Shown: one piece after another, positions 15,380-25,050 of the stretch
How positions within the stretch are numbered: position 1 is the stretch's first letter
Layout of the letters: each line of letters starts with the position of its first letter
Assembly: GCF_000187465.1 (NCBI RefSeq)
Contig: NZ_GL732439.1
Location: 1,825,797-1,883,688, forward strand
Reading direction: 5' to 3'
Length of the DNA: 57,892 bases
Source of the DNA: Streptococcus infantis ATCC 700779
GTDB lineage: Bacteria > Bacillota > Bacilli > Lactobacillales > Streptococcaceae
Notes under the pieces: model-generated
The model's database searches: none
What the model saw: only the letters and a program-made list of their open reading frames with translations
Told to the model about the DNA's origin: nothing
Program-made: the position numbers and the translations under genes

Positions 15380-15410
15380 GACGATGAAAGATCAAACTAG
15401 GAGCTAAATC

Positions 15411-16097
15411 ATGTACCAACCAGAAAAACTCAAAGCTCGGAGAAAAGAGTTAAAGCTAACACAAAAAGAGATTGCAGAGCAGCTTGGCATTAGTTTTCAG
15501 GCTTATTCGGCTTGGGAGCGTGGAGTCAAGGAACCTTCTAAAGAAAAAGTTAAACAGCTAGAAGAGATTTTAAAAGTACCAAAAGGCTATTTCACCCAAA
15601 TCGAAATTGTCCGTCTTTATAATAGCCTTTCCAATAAAGGAAAAGAAAAGGTGGTAGTTTATGCTCGCAACTTGGCCCAAGAAGAACAAGCCAAGAAGGT
15701 GACTGCTATTTCAGAAAAACTCTACGAGTATCATGTCTATGAACGCATGTCAGCTGGGATTGGTGCTTCGGTTTATGATGATCGAAACTTTGATACGGTT
15801 TATTTCAATGAAGAACTGGCTCACGATTTTGCTTCCTGGGTCTCTGGAGATTCCATGGAACCCAGGTATCAAAATGGTTCAGTAGCTCTGATTCGAGAGA
15901 CTGGATTTGATTATGACGGAGCTGTCTATGCAGTGGTCTGCAATAACCAGACCTATATAAAACGGGTCTATCGAGAAGATGATGGTCTGCGTTTGGTTTC
16001 CATTAATCCTAAATATAAGGATATTCACATTTCTTACGAAGAAGATCCGCGGATTGTGGGAATTATCGTAGGTAATTTTGTACCGATGGAGGGATAG
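15411..16097 (+). CDS. hdiR: LexA-like HTH-XRE/S24 repressor (HdiR type)
   Basis: A 228-residue regulator. Residues 4-58 form an XRE helix-turn-helix (LTQKEIAEQLGISFQAYSAW). The C-terminal half is a peptidase S24 fold with catalytic Ser148 in SGDSMEP and Lys184 in TYIKRVY; SAGIGAS near 114-120 is the likely self-cleavage region. Streptococci lack canonical LexA, and HdiR proteins control damage-inducible genes by RecA-stimulated self-cleavage. Here it heads a cassette with a Y-family polymerase 3 bp downstream, so it very likely represses its own operon until DNA damage. Start ATG 15411 follows TAGGAGC. Confidence 0.85.
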   Translation: MYQPEKLKARRKELKLTQKEIAEQLGISFQAYSAWERGVKEPSKEKVKQLEEILKVPKGYFTQIEIVRLYNSLSNKGKEKVVVYARNLAQEEQAKKVTAISEKLYEYHVYERMSAGIGASVYDDRNFDTVYFNEELAHDFASWVSGDSMEPRYQNGSVALIRETGFDYDGAVYAVVCNNQTYIKRVYREDDGLRLVSINPKYKDIHISYEEDPRIVGIIVGNFVPMEG

Positions 16098-16100
16098 CCT

Positions 16101-17516
16101 ATGGGCTACTTTGATTATTCCAGAGAGCCCAAAAGTGATATTGCCTTTGTCGATATGAAGTCCTTTTATGCTAGCGTTGAGTGTGTAGAAAGAGGGCTCC
16201 ATCCTCTCAAAACCTCCCTTTGTGTCATGAGTCGGGCGGATAATTCTGTTGGGCTGATTCTTGCCTCCTCGCCTATGTTTAAAAAGGTTTTTGGGAAAGC
16301 AAATGTTGGTCGTGCCTATGACCTCCCCTTTGATATCAAGACGCGTAAATTTTCCTACTATAATGCCAAAAAACAAGGTTTACGGACAGACCCGGCCTAT
16401 GTGAAATTTATCGAAGATTGGGCTCGGGTGACCGTGATTGTCCCTCCTAGGATGGATAAGTATATCGCAGTTAATATGGAAATCCAAGGAATCTTTCAGA
16501 CCTATGGCAGTCCAGATGATATTTATCCTTATTCAATTGATGAAGGCTTTATTGACCTAACCAGTTCGCTTAATTATTTTGTCCCGGACCAGCAGATTTC
16601 TCGAAAAGATAAGCTAGATATGCTTTCGGCTCGTATCCAGAGAGATATCTGGCGGCAGACCGGGATTTACTCAACAGTCGGTATGTCGAATGCCAATCCC
16701 CTGCTTGCTAAGTTGGCCTTGGATAATGAAGCCAAGCACACACCGACCATGCGAGCCAATTGGTCTTACCAAGATGTGGAAGATAAGGCCTGGTCCATTC
16801 CAAAGATGACCGACTTTTGGGGGATTGGGCATCGGATGGAGAAGCGCTTGAATGCCTTAGAGATTTATTCGATTAAAGAATTAGCCAATAGCAATCCTGA
16901 TGTCCTGAAGAAAGAACTTGGTCAAGCTGGACTTCGCCTATGGTTTCATGCCAATGGGATTGACGAGAGCAATGTTCATAAACCCTATAAGCCAAAATCT
17001 CATGGTCTAGGCAATTCGCAAATTTTACCGAGAGACTATGTCAAACAGCGAGACATCGAAATTATCCTCCGAGAGATGGCTGAACAAGTGGCTATCAGAC
17101 TTCGAAGGGCCGGAAAAAAGACGACAGTGGTCTCTATTCATCTTGGCTTTTCTAAGCAGGAGCAAAAACGCTCTATCCATACCCAGATGAAGATTGAACC
17201 GACCAACAGCACGAGTCTTTTAGTCAGCTATGTATTGAAATTATTCCATAGCAAATACACTTCTGGGGCCGTCAGGAGTGTTGCCGTTAGTTATTCAGGA
17301 TTTGTGGACGAGTCCTTTGGTTTGATTTCCCTTTTTGATGATGTTGATAAAGTAGAAAAAGAAGAAAGGCTCCAGACTGCCATTGATTCCATTCGAGAAC
17401 AATTCGGCTTTACTTCTCTTTTGAAGGCGACTGCCTTAGAGGATGCGTCGAGAAGTATTGCCAGAAGTAAGCTTATCGGAGGACACTCTGCTGGAGGATT
17501 AGATGGACTAAAATGA
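16101..17516 (+). CDS. Y-family error-prone DNA polymerase (UmuC/UvrX type)
   Basis: A 471-residue translesion polymerase. DMKSFYASVECVERG (residues 18-32) carries the first metal-binding Asp. YSIDEGFIDLT near residue 150 holds the catalytic Asp-Glu pair. A helix-hairpin-helix region (WGIGHRMEKRLNALEIYS) and little-finger domain follow. It begins 3 bp after hdiR (GGAGGGAT Shine-Dalgarno) and overlaps the next gene by 4 bp, so hdiR, polymerase and yolD-like gene are one operon. The predicted role is damage-induced mutagenic bypass synthesis. Such cassettes also occur on mobile elements, but codon use here is like the core genome. Confidence 0.87.
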   Translation: MGYFDYSREPKSDIAFVDMKSFYASVECVERGLHPLKTSLCVMSRADNSVGLILASSPMFKKVFGKANVGRAYDLPFDIKTRKFSYYNAKKQGLRTDPAYVKFIEDWARVTVIVPPRMDKYIAVNMEIQGIFQTYGSPDDIYPYSIDEGFIDLTSSLNYFVPDQQISRKDKLDMLSARIQRDIWRQTGIYSTVGMSNANPLLAKLALDNEAKHTPTMRANWSYQDVEDKAWSIPKMTDFWGIGHRMEKRLNALEIYSIKELANSNPDVLKKELGQAGLRLWFHANGIDESNVHKPYKPKSHGLGNSQILPRDYVKQRDIEIILREMAEQVAIRLRRAGKKTTVVSIHLGFSKQEQKRSIHTQMKIEPTNSTSLLVSYVLKLFHSKYTSGAVRSVAVSYSGFVDESFGLISLFDDVDKVEKEERLQTAIDSIREQFGFTSLLKATALEDASRSIARSKLIGGHSAGGLDGLK

Positions 17517-17875
17517 TTGATCGCTCTTATTTGCCCTTCCAATCCGCGAGGGATTATCAGGATCCAGGCATGCAGAAGTGGATGGGCTTTTTTCTATCGG
17601 AGCATACCAGTTCACTCAGTGCAGAAAAAAATCGTGTGGATTTATCAACAGATTTGAATCCTGTCGAGAAGTTGTTGCTGCTTTCCCAGCTCTACGTTGG
17701 ACGACTAAAAGGCTCTTTTATGGTCAAGGAGAAAAATCATAAAAGCACGATATTGGGCGAAGTAAGAGAATTATCTCCTCAAGAAATCTCTGTTAGAACG
17801 GATGAAGGCTATCGATTAATAAGGGTAGATGATATTCTCACCATTCAACTTTATCAGGAGGAAGTTGATGACTAG
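17513..17875 (+). CDS. YolD-like protein of the SOS-type cassette
   Basis: A 120-residue soluble protein starting in ATGA overlap with the polymerase stop. The features FQSARDYQDPGMQKWMGFFL and, near the C-terminus, YRLIRVDDILTI match YolD-like proteins (PF08863), which almost always accompany UvrX/UmuC-like polymerases in Firmicutes. A role as polymerase regulator or UmuD-like partner has been proposed, not established. It overlaps the next gene by 8 bp. Confidence 0.75.
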   Translation: MIDRSYLPFQSARDYQDPGMQKWMGFFLSEHTSSLSAEKNRVDLSTDLNPVEKLLLLSQLYVGRLKGSFMVKEKNHKSTILGEVRELSPQEISVRTDEGYRLIRVDDILTIQLYQEEVDD

Positions 17876-18161
17876 AAAAGAGTTATATGAAAACAAATTG
17901 CAGATGGATTACTTCTCAGATGACTATATTCGATTTGAAGAAGATTTCCAAAAATACTCTGCCATGAATGTACCCCTGACTTTCCTAATTGACGACATCC
18001 TACGAACCATGGCCATCAACCAAAAGAACTACTTTGTCTTAAACAAGGAAAATGCCAAGGACGGTAGGGAGCATCGGTTTTATTTTAGGGTGAAGATGGA
18101 AAAAGATTGTCCACGTACTCGAACCTATGCTTATCTTGGGCTAAAACAAAACTGCCCGTAG
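17868..18161 (+). CDS. DUF5960-like small protein of the SOS-type cassette
   Basis: A 97-residue protein, MTRKELYENKLQMDYFSDDY at the start, with a central ILRTMAINQKNYFVLN segment. Start 17868 is chosen because CAGGAGGAAG lies 7-12 nt upstream; a frame extending to 17829 lacks a ribosome site. It overlaps the YolD-like gene by 8 bp, making it the fourth gene of the hdiR operon. DUF5960 proteins are known mainly from streptococci in this neighbourhood; the function is unknown. Confidence 0.65.
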   Translation: MTRKELYENKLQMDYFSDDYIRFEEDFQKYSAMNVPLTFLIDDILRTMAINQKNYFVLNKENAKDGREHRFYFRVKMEKDCPRTRTYAYLGLKQNCP

Positions 18162-18194
18162 ATTGCATAGGAAATACCGAAACATTAGTAAACA

Positions 18195-18203
18195 TGGTAT
18201 AAT
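18195..18203 (+). promoter_or_regulatory. Extended -10 promoter of the ADP-ribosylglycohydrolase gene
   Basis: TGGTATAAT at 18195-18203, 58 bp upstream of ATG 18262. Shine-Dalgarno AGGAGG lies at 18251-18256. Confidence 0.65.
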
Positions 18204-18261
18204 GAAGGAAATTCATGAAGTATTACCTGTGAACAGGAGAAAAACTTCTAGGAGGTAGCTT

Positions 18262-19062
18262 ATGCTAGGAGCAGTTATTGGAGATATTATTGGTTCTCGA
18301 TTCGAGGCGGATAATCATAAGAGTAAAGAGTTTGATTTGTTCACCCAGGATTCTTGTCCGACGGACGATAGTATCATGACGTTGGCGGTTGCTAAAGCCT
18401 TATTGGCTAGTAGAAAAGACTGGAGTCAACTCTCGAAAAATGCAGTGAAATACATGCAAGAGATAGGGAGACAATATCCAAATTGTGGCTATGGCGGTCA
18501 TTTTTTCTACTGGATCTTTTCAGATGATCCTCAACCCTATGGGAGTTATGGGAATGGCTCTGCTATGAGAATTAGCCCTGTTGGCTTTGCAGCAGATAGC
18601 ATAGAGCAGGCAAAGGCTTTGTCCCAAGCAGTGACAGAAGTGAGTCATGACCATCCTGAGGGACTAAAAGGTGCAGAAGCAGTTGCAGTAGCTATCTTCT
18701 TGGCTAGAACTGGTTCTAGCCGCCATGAAATCAGAGACTACATCGATAAAAATTACTATTCCATGGACTTTACCCTGGACCAAATTCGTGAGGACTATAG
18801 CTTTGATGTGACTTGTCAAGGTTCGGTTCCTCAGGCTTTCCAAGCCTTTTTCAAGTCACAAGATTTTGAAGATGCTATCAGAAATGCTATTTCCATCGGA
18901 GGAGATAGCGACACCATCGCTGCTATCTGTGGAGGTCTTGCGCAAGCCTACTATGGAATTCCTGCTCCAATCAGAAATCAAGCTATGGCCTATTTGGATG
19001 ATCATTTAGTAGAGATAGTGGATACTTTTGAAAGCACCTATCCCATCCACCCTAATAAATAA
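18262..19062 (+). CDS. ADP-ribosylglycohydrolase family protein
   Basis: A 266-residue protein of the DraG/ARH fold. Motifs in order: GAVIGDIIGSRFE (residues 3-15), PTDDSIMTLAVA with the metal-binding TDDS, NCGYGGHF, YGNGSAMRISPVG, and IGGDSDTIAAICGGLA near residue 213, with the second metal-binding acidic pair. These are the two-Mg active-site elements that remove ADP-ribose from protein or other substrates. It has its own promoter, so it need not belong to the hdiR operon. The substrate is unknown; repair of ADP-ribosylated targets, including self-protection against ART toxins, is possible. Confidence 0.85.
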   Translation: MLGAVIGDIIGSRFEADNHKSKEFDLFTQDSCPTDDSIMTLAVAKALLASRKDWSQLSKNAVKYMQEIGRQYPNCGYGGHFFYWIFSDDPQPYGSYGNGSAMRISPVGFAADSIEQAKALSQAVTEVSHDHPEGLKGAEAVAVAIFLARTGSSRHEIRDYIDKNYYSMDFTLDQIREDYSFDVTCQGSVPQAFQAFFKSQDFEDAIRNAISIGGDSDTIAAICGGLAQAYYGIPAPIRNQAMAYLDDHLVEIVDTFESTYPIHPNK

Positions 19063-19148
19063 TTGGCTGCGAGGAGTGAGAAAAGATAAACTATGATATC
19101 TAGTGTTAGACAGGGTATGGATATCAATTGATTAGCTATATTTCTAAG

Positions 19149-19180
19149 CCGTTCAAGAGCTATTTCTTGAATGGTTTTTT
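19149..19180 (+). terminator. Rho-independent terminator after the ADP-ribosylglycohydrolase gene
   Basis: Stem CCGTTCAAGA / TCTTGAATGG with one G-T pair, followed by TTTTTTG. Confidence 0.75.
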
Positions 19181-19204
19181 GTTTGCTGTTTAAAAACAAT
19201 TGAG

Positions 19205-19335
19205 CTATACCAATTTTTATTCTTGACAAGTGAAAGAAACAAGTATATACTGTTTTCACTGATTCTAAAAACAGAAAATCAGACTATACCAATTTCGATA
19301 AGGAGAAAGCACAGCTTGCCTGTGTCGTATATACT
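19205..19335 (+). promoter_or_regulatory. glmS promoter and structured 5' leader
   Basis: Consensus promoter: TTGACA (19223-19228), 17-bp spacer, TATACT (19246-19251). A 12-bp direct repeat CTATACCAATTT flanks it at 19205-19216 and 19284-19295. In the leader, CTGATT / AATCAG (19259-19264, 19277-19282) can pair. The Shine-Dalgarno AAGGAG (19299-19304 area) lies about 30 nt from the start codon. Between them GCACAG-CTTGC-CTGTGT can fold into a 6-bp hairpin, bringing the two closer. No glmS ribozyme is recognisable. Confidence 0.6.
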
Positions 19336-21144
19336 ATGTGTGGAATTGTTGGTGTTGTTGGAAACACAAATGCAACTGATATTTTGATTCAAGGGCTTGA
19401 AAAGCTCGAATACCGTGGTTATGATTCTGCGGGAATTTTTGTTCTAGGTGGTCCTGAAAGCCATTTGGTCAAGGCTGTTGGTCGTATCGCAGAATTGTCT
19501 GCCAAGACAGCTGGGGTTGAGGGAACAACTGGTATCGGACATACTCGTTGGGCCACTCACGGAAAACCAACAGAAGATAACGCTCACCCACATCGCTCTG
19601 AGACAGGACGTTTTGTCTTGGTCCACAATGGGGTGATCGAAAACTATCTTGAAATCAAGGAAGAATACCTTGCAGGTCACCATTTCAAGGGACAAACAGA
19701 TACAGAAATCGCTGTTCACTTGATTGGGAAATTTGCGGAAGAAGACGGCTTGTCAGTACTTGAAGCCTTCAAAAAAGCTCTTCACATCATTCGTGGTTCT
19801 TATGCCTTTGCCTTGATCGACTCTGAAAATCCAGATGTCATCTATGTAGCCAAGAACAAATCACCACTCTTGATTGGTCTTGGAGATGGCTACAACATGG
19901 TCTGTTCAGATGCCATGGCCATGATTCGTGAGACTAACCAATACATGGAAATCCATGACCAAGAGTTGGTCATCGTGAAAGCTGATAGCGTTGAAGTTCA
20001 AGACTATGATGGAAATCGTCGTGAGCGTGCTAGCTACACTGCTGAACTTGACTTGTCAGATATCGGTAAGGGAACTTACCCTTACTACATGCTCAAGGAA
20101 ATCGATGAGCAACCAACGGTGATGCGTAAGTTGATCCAAGCCTATACTGATGAGGCTGGTCAAGTAGTGGTAGACCCAGCTATCATCAAGGCTGTTCAAG
20201 AGGCAGACCGCATCTACATTCTTGCAGCTGGAACTTCTTACCATGCAGGATTTGCTTCTAAGAAGATGCTAGAAGAATTGACAGATACGCCAGTTGAACT
20301 CGGTATTTCATCTGAGTGGGGCTATGGGATGCCACTTCTCAGCCAGAAACCGCTCTTCATCTTTATCAGTCAATCTGGTGAAACAGCTGATAGCCGTCAG
20401 GTTTTGGTTAAGGCCAATGAAATGGGTATTCCAAGCTTGACTGTTACAAATGTTCCAGGATCCACTCTTTCTCGTGAAGCCAACCATACTATGCTTCTTC
20501 ATGCAGGACCTGAAATTGCCGTAGCATCAACCAAGGCATATACTGCGCAAATCGCAGCCCTTGCCTTCCTTGCAAAAGCAGTCGGTGAAGCAAATGGGAA
20601 TGCTAAAGCGCAAGCCTTTGACCTGGTTCACGAGTTATCTATCGTGGCTCAGTCTATCGAATCAACCCTTTCAGAAAAAGAATTGATTGATAGTAAGGTT
20701 CGTGAGCTTCTTGAAACAACACGCAACGCCTTTTACATCGGACGTGGTCAAGACTACTATGTAGCCATGGAAGCTAGTCTCAAACTCAAAGAGATTTCTT
20801 ACATCCAATGTGAAGGTTTTGCGGCTGGAGAACTCAAGCATGGAACCATTGCCTTGATTGAAGAGGGGATACCTGTTTTAGCCCTCTTGTCAGACCCAGT
20901 TCTTGCTAACCACACTCGTGGGAATATCCAAGAAGTGGCAGCGCGTGGCGCTAAGGTCCTCACCATCGCAGAAGAAAATGTTGCCAAAGATACAGACGAT
21001 ATCGTTCTTACGACCGTACACCCTTACCTCTCACCAATCTCAATGGTCGTACCAACGCAACTAGTCGCTTACTTTGCAACCCTCCACCGTGAACTCGATG
21101 TGGATAAACCACGGAATCTTGCTAAGTCTGTAACGGTAGAATAA
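19336..21144 (+). CDS. glmS: Glutamine-fructose-6-phosphate aminotransferase (isomerizing)
   Basis: A 602-residue enzyme making glucosamine-6-phosphate from fructose-6-phosphate and glutamine, the first step to UDP-GlcNAc for peptidoglycan and, here, for capsule sugars. [10 protein letters not shown] places the catalytic Cys at position 2, which fixes the start at 19336. The glutaminase domain (about 1-230) contains GHTRWATHG and HNGVIENY. Two SIS domains follow, with [23 protein letters not shown] and ASTKAYTAQ. The C-terminus is LAKSVTVE, as usual. Full length. It is a single gene with its own strong promoter and no neighbours in pathway. Confidence 0.97.
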   Translation: MCGIVGVVGNTNATDILIQGLEKLEYRGYDSAGIFVLGGPESHLVKAVGRIAELSAKTAGVEGTTGIGHTRWATHGKPTEDNAHPHRSETGRFVLVHNGVIENYLEIKEEYLAGHHFKGQTDTEIAVHLIGKFAEEDGLSVLEAFKKALHIIRGSYAFALIDSENPDVIYVAKNKSPLLIGLGDGYNMVCSDAMAMIRETNQYMEIHDQELVIVKADSVEVQDYDGNRRERASYTAELDLSDIGKGTYPYYMLKEIDEQPTVMRKLIQAYTDEAGQVVVDPAIIKAVQEADRIYILAAGTSYHAGFASKKMLEELTDTPVELGISSEWGYGMPLLSQKPLFIFISQSGETADSRQVLVKANEMGIPSLTVTNVPGSTLSREANHTMLLHAGPEIAVASTKAYTAQIAALAFLAKAVGEANGNAKAQAFDLVHELSIVAQSIESTLSEKELIDSKVRELLETTRNAFYIGRGQDYYVAMEASLKLKEISYIQCEGFAAGELKHGTIALIEEGIPVLALLSDPVLANHTRGNIQEVAARGAKVLTIAEENVAKDTDDIVLTTVHPYLSPISMVVPTQLVAYFATLHRELDVDKPRNLAKSVTVE

Positions 21145-21174
21145 GGAAATCCTCTTACTGAATTCCAACATTTC

Positions 21175-21203
21175 TTGTCAACCAATAAAAATCTTGTTAT
21201 ACT
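21175..21203 (+). promoter_or_regulatory. Promoter of the 21249 gene
   Basis: TTGTCA (21175-21180), 17-bp spacer, TATACT (21198-21203). A good sigma-A promoter, about 45 bp before the chosen start. Confidence 0.65.
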
Positions 21204-21248
21204 ATAGAAAAGTAGTTAATAGTGAAGTATAAGGAGATTGGAGCGGAA

Positions 21249-21776
21249 ATGAAAAAGGGGAAAATTTCATCTATCATAGGACTCTTGTTTGCAAGTTCGT
21301 TTTTGATTCGGACTGTAGTGATCCATCAAATGAGAGCTTCAAAGAAACAAGAGAGTGAAAAGATTGCTGCAGTTCAGGAATTTATCAAATCTCAAGAACA
21401 GGCTGAGGCAGAAAAGCGAAAGGATACTTTTAAGGATATCCTTGGAAATGGATCAGGAACTTCTGAACCAAGACCTAGCTACGACAAAACCATATTTGTT
21501 AATAATCAATACAATATTGGTGTTCGAGACGGAGCCTATTATCTACTGACACTCAGTAGCAACAAGGAACTCTTGCTAGAAGGGGTCGATAATGCCTATG
21601 CCTTAGCTGTTAAGAATGAAGATAAAAACAAACAAGAAGTTGCTATGGTGGTTCATAAAGATGGAGCTTGGCATATTATAAATGGTGAAGGGGAAGTCAC
21701 AACAACCCTTGACCGACAATATATAACAGCTCATACCAAGCTTGTGATTAAGAATAATACAGTTGATTTTGAATAA
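21249..21776 (+). CDS. Unknown membrane-anchored small protein
   Basis: A 175-residue protein. Residues about 7-22 form a hydrophobic anchor (ISSIIGLLFASSFLI), followed by a charged helix (about 30-60, rich in Q, E and K) and a C-terminal domain with VNNQYNIGVRDGAYYLLTLS and DGAWHIINGEGEV. I do not recognise a family. The ATG at 21249 is chosen over GTG 21222 because AAGGAG (21231-21236) and GGAGCGG lie in front of it. It has its own promoter and shares a bidirectional terminator with the convergent Mga-like gene. Confidence 0.6.
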   Translation: MKKGKISSIIGLLFASSFLIRTVVIHQMRASKKQESEKIAAVQEFIKSQEQAEAEKRKDTFKDILGNGSGTSEPRPSYDKTIFVNNQYNIGVRDGAYYLLTLSSNKELLLEGVDNAYALAVKNEDKNKQEVAMVVHKDGAWHIINGEGEVTTTLDRQYITAHTKLVIKNNTVDFE

Positions 21777-21817
21777 TGTGATTGACTCATGATTCTTTAG
21801 AGAAAACATAGATTTAC

Positions 21818-21850
21818 AAAAACCTCCTAGATTCTTTCTAGGAGGTTTTT
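21818..21850. terminator. Bidirectional rho-independent terminator
   Basis: Stem AAAAACCTCCTAG / CTAGGAGGTTTTT around loop ATTCTTT. A and T runs on both sides serve the converging 21249 gene and the minus-strand Mga-like gene. Confidence 0.9.
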
Positions 21851-21854
21851 AAAA

Positions 21855-23330
21855 TTATAAATCTTGCATAGAAATCTTATTGAGTTCGTTGACAACTTGC
21901 AGGATAGATAGTCGACTGATATTAATGACGAGCATATCTTCGAGGCTTTTGATATCAAAATTAGTGATAATAGCATCGTAGTCACTATCCATGATTTCTT
22001 CGATGTTAAGGGTTTCTTTATCCCAAGTTTCATACTGGATGTTATTTGAAGTATGGAATTTGTAGAGAGAAATCAAGAATTGTGGGTGGGCAAAGTCATA
22101 CTCACTCAGAACTAAGACCTTGACTTTCTTTTTATGTTCAAATAATTGATCTGTAAGCCCTTCAGCGTGAGTGAACAGGGTGTAGATCAGGTGAGAAAGG
22201 GCAGGAGTTTTCTCCTTTTGTCCCATAATGTTCTTGTATCGCATCATTTCAAAGACGGTTGCTTCATAAAATTTAGGGAAGAATTTTTTAATTTTTCCAA
22301 GCGTATAATCCTTGTTTTGTGAAATGATCGATTCGGAGTTGATTTCTCTTCGCTCGAGCAAGGCAGTGTTGTGCAGGTTCCAAATCAAGGTATCCGTATT
22401 TGAAAATTGAACACCAAATCTTCGAGTTAAGTTGTCTAGGATGTCTCGCGCAGTATGATAGGAACGATCGACTTGTTCGTAAGACTGACGAGCCTCTAGG
22501 AAATCTTCGACTGTAAAGAAAAGACCAGGCTCAGCAAAGGGACTGAAAATCTGATTAAGGTTTTCAGGAGTGACTTCAACATTGAGTCCTTGGGCCAAGT
22601 CTTGTAACTGATACTGAAAATCAGAGAGTTGGTCGTAGATAGGGCTCAACCAGGAAGTGGTTTGTTTTGGGAAACGAACAAAATAACCTCTCTTCATTCG
22701 GTGCAAATCGACTGTAGCCTGAGTTCTGATTTGATAAAGATTTTGATATTTTGCAGGAAATTTTGCCAAATTGATAAAGAAGGAAACAAAGCTATCAATG
22801 TCTGCTTCTTTGATTTCTGTAAAAGGCCATTCTAAAAAGCTATATGCTTCATGGAAATATTGGGAGAAGAAAAATCGAATATCTTTTTCATCACCAATAA
22901 TAGAAATAGGGGTTACCTTGAGCTTGAAGCGGTAGGTTCCATCGAGAATCTTATTGATATCTGCAACCTTCTTACGCAAAGAAGGAAGGGAAATATCCAA
23001 AGATTCGGCAAGATGTTCATAGGTAAAGGGGCTGTTCAAGAGGAAGAAAGCTTTTAAAATTTGGAAATAATCAGATGTATGTAAAAAATATTGGTAGATT
23101 CGCTCAATACCATTATTTTGTACATTCACCATCATAATTCCCGCAGTTGAATGTCTGATATCAAAGTCAGGGAAGACTTCGCGTAAATCCTTGATATCAC
23201 TCTTGATGATGCGAGCATTGTAGCCAATGGTCTTAGATAAATCGTCTAGGTAAATCCAGTCAGGATTTTCAAACAAATATTCTAAAATCTTTAATTGCCT
23301 TTGCTCTTTTTGGCTGAGTAATTCTCTCAT
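21855..23330 (-). CDS. Mga-family transcriptional regulator
   Basis: A 491-residue regulator on the minus strand. The N-terminus has two helix-turn-helix parts (ILEYLFENPDWIYLDDLSKT; later FTYEHLAESLDISLPSLRKK). The centre has PRD-like helical repeats, and the C-terminus (VKVLVLSEYDFAHPQFLISL) is an EIIB-like Rossmann segment. This is the layout of Mga/AtxA-type virulence regulators, and the length equals pneumococcal MgaSpn (about 490). Such proteins bind curved DNA and can respond to PTS phosphorylation. No target gene is evident; the neighbour DUF1846 is on the same strand upstream. Whether it is orthologous to MgaSpn cannot be decided here. Confidence 0.8.
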   Translation of the reverse strand: MRELLSQKEQRQLKILEYLFENPDWIYLDDLSKTIGYNARIIKSDIKDLREVFPDFDIRHSTAGIMMVNVQNNGIERIYQYFLHTSDYFQILKAFFLLNSPFTYEHLAESLDISLPSLRKKVADINKILDGTYRFKLKVTPISIIGDEKDIRFFFSQYFHEAYSFLEWPFTEIKEADIDSFVSFFINLAKFPAKYQNLYQIRTQATVDLHRMKRGYFVRFPKQTTSWLSPIYDQLSDFQYQLQDLAQGLNVEVTPENLNQIFSPFAEPGLFFTVEDFLEARQSYEQVDRSYHTARDILDNLTRRFGVQFSNTDTLIWNLHNTALLERREINSESIISQNKDYTLGKIKKFFPKFYEATVFEMMRYKNIMGQKEKTPALSHLIYTLFTHAEGLTDQLFEHKKKVKVLVLSEYDFAHPQFLISLYKFHTSNNIQYETWDKETLNIEEIMDSDYDAIITNFDIKSLEDMLVINISRLSILQVVNELNKISMQDL

Positions 23331-23487
23331 TATAAATAAACTCCCGAAGTAATGTTAGAACAATTAGAAAAGAAGATAACCGAAGATTGTCAAAATTCTA
23401 GCATAAAAGAAAGTCATCCCTTAAGAGAGATTCGAAATCTATCGAAGAGGGGTGATACTTGATAAGAAGTTCCTACGAGTCTTCAAT

Positions 23488-24972
23488 CTATTTACGATAT
23501 AAACGATCATATTGGTAGTATGGATCAAAGGTTACGTTAATTCCCAATTTACGGAGAACGTTCTTGTCTTCATCTGTTAAGATAATCGTAGAATGAGCTT
23601 CGCTACCTTTGAGATTTCCGAGTTCTTTCATAGCGCGGTCTGCATCAGGATTCTGCATAGCTGTGATTGCAAGAGCGATAAGAATCTCATTAGAATGAAG
23701 ACGTGGATTGCGACTACCTAAGTGATTGATTTTCAAACCTTGGATTGGTTTCACCACTTCTGGTTCAATTAACTTGGTTTCAGCATCGATATTCGCTGAC
23801 TTCTTGATAGCATTGATCACGGCAGCAGCTGTCGGACCAAAGAGTTCTGAATTCTTACCAGTGACGATTTCACCAGAAGGTAACTCAAGTGCTAGAGCAG
23901 GTCCATCTGTTTCTTCAGCTTTTTGTCGAGCAGCAACAGCAACCTTACGGTCAGCTGGCGTAATGCCGAGATCATTCATGAGAAGTTCGATTTTCTTGAC
24001 AGCAGACTCAGCAACTTTTTCAGCCTTGAAGTCGAGAACTGTTTGGTAGTAGCGACGGATAATCTCTTGTTTCGATGCTTCAATTGCAGCATCGTTATCA
24101 GTGATTGCAAAACCAACCATATTTACACCCATGTCAGTTGGAGATGCATAAGGAGATTCGCCCAAGATACGTTCGAGCATACGCTTGAGAACAGGGAAAA
24201 TTTCGATATCACGATTGTAGTTGACTGTAGTTTCTCCGTAAGTTTGGAGATGGAACGGGTCAATCATATTGACATCATCAAGGTCTGCTGTGGCAGCCTC
24301 ATAAGCCAGGTTAACTGGATGATGGAGAGGTAGATTCCAAACTGGGAAGGTTTCAAACTTAGCATAACCAGATTTGATACCATTCAGTTGGTCGTGGTAC
24401 ATGTTAGACATACAAGTTGCCAACTTACCTGATCCAGGTCCAGGAGCAGTCACGACAATTAAATTGCGACTCGTTTTGATATAGTCGTTTTTCCCCATAC
24501 CTTCAGGAGAGATGATATGGTCCATATCTGTCGGATAACCCTTGATTGGGTAGTGGAGATAAGAGTCAATCCCATTTTTAGCTAATTGATTACGGAAGGT
24601 ATCTGCTGCAGGTTGACCGGCGTATTGTGTGATAACAACAGAACCAACAAAGATTCCCAATTCGTTGAATTTGTCAATCAAACGAAGCACTTCTTGGTCG
24701 TAAGAAATACCCAAGTCACCACGAGCTTTTGAGTGCTCGATATTGCTAGCGTTAATAGCGATAACAACCTCAACTTGCTCCTTCAATTCTTGCAAGAGTT
24801 TGATTTTGTTATCTGGCTCATAGCCAGGAAGGACACGGGCAGCGTGGAAGTCCTCCAACATCTTGCCTCCAAACTCCAAGTAAAGCTTGCCGTCAAACTG
24901 GTTAATACGCTCCAAAATATGGTCGCGTTGTAAATTTAAATATTTTTCAGAACTAAAAGCTTGTTTTTTCAT
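23488..24972 (-). CDS. DUF1846 family protein
   Basis: A 494-residue cytosolic protein, full length for DUF1846. Conserved-looking parts include [17 protein letters not shown], a P-loop-like [18 protein letters not shown] near residue 180, and [20 protein letters not shown]. The AGAGGT Shine-Dalgarno is correctly placed on the minus strand. A structure of the pneumococcal member exists, but to my knowledge no function is proven. In pneumococcus this gene also lies next to dexB at the left border of the cps region, so synteny supports the mitis-group placement. Transcribed away from dexB. Confidence 0.85.
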   Translation of the reverse strand: MKKQAFSSEKYLNLQRDHILERINQFDGKLYLEFGGKMLEDFHAARVLPGYEPDNKIKLLQELKEQVEVVIAINASNIEHSKARGDLGISYDQEVLRLIDKFNELGIFVGSVVITQYAGQPAADTFRNQLAKNGIDSYLHYPIKGYPTDMDHIISPEGMGKNDYIKTSRNLIVVTAPGPGSGKLATCMSNMYHDQLNGIKSGYAKFETFPVWNLPLHHPVNLAYEAATADLDDVNMIDPFHLQTYGETTVNYNRDIEIFPVLKRMLERILGESPYASPTDMGVNMVGFAITDNDAAIEASKQEIIRRYYQTVLDFKAEKVAESAVKKIELLMNDLGITPADRKVAVAARQKAEETDGPALALELPSGEIVTGKNSELFGPTAAAVINAIKKSANIDAETKLIEPEVVKPIQGLKINHLGSRNPRLHSNEILIALAITAMQNPDADRAMKELGNLKGSEAHSTIILTDEDKNVLRKLGINVTFDPYYQYDRLYRK

Positions 24973-25050
24973 TTTTTTACCTCTATTTTCTATTATATAA
25001 AAAAAATAGAAGATAAGAAACTACAGAGTAATAAAAGTAAGAAAAAAGAT

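Noticed and set aside
15879..16376. 165-codon minus-strand ORF across hdiR/polymerase
   Set aside because: It lies opposite two well-supported genes, has no ribosome site and shows no family resemblance.
19252..19335. glmS ribozyme in the glmS leader
   Set aside because: The leader is only about 80 nt and lacks the known ribozyme core; glmS ribozymes are longer and not expected in streptococci.
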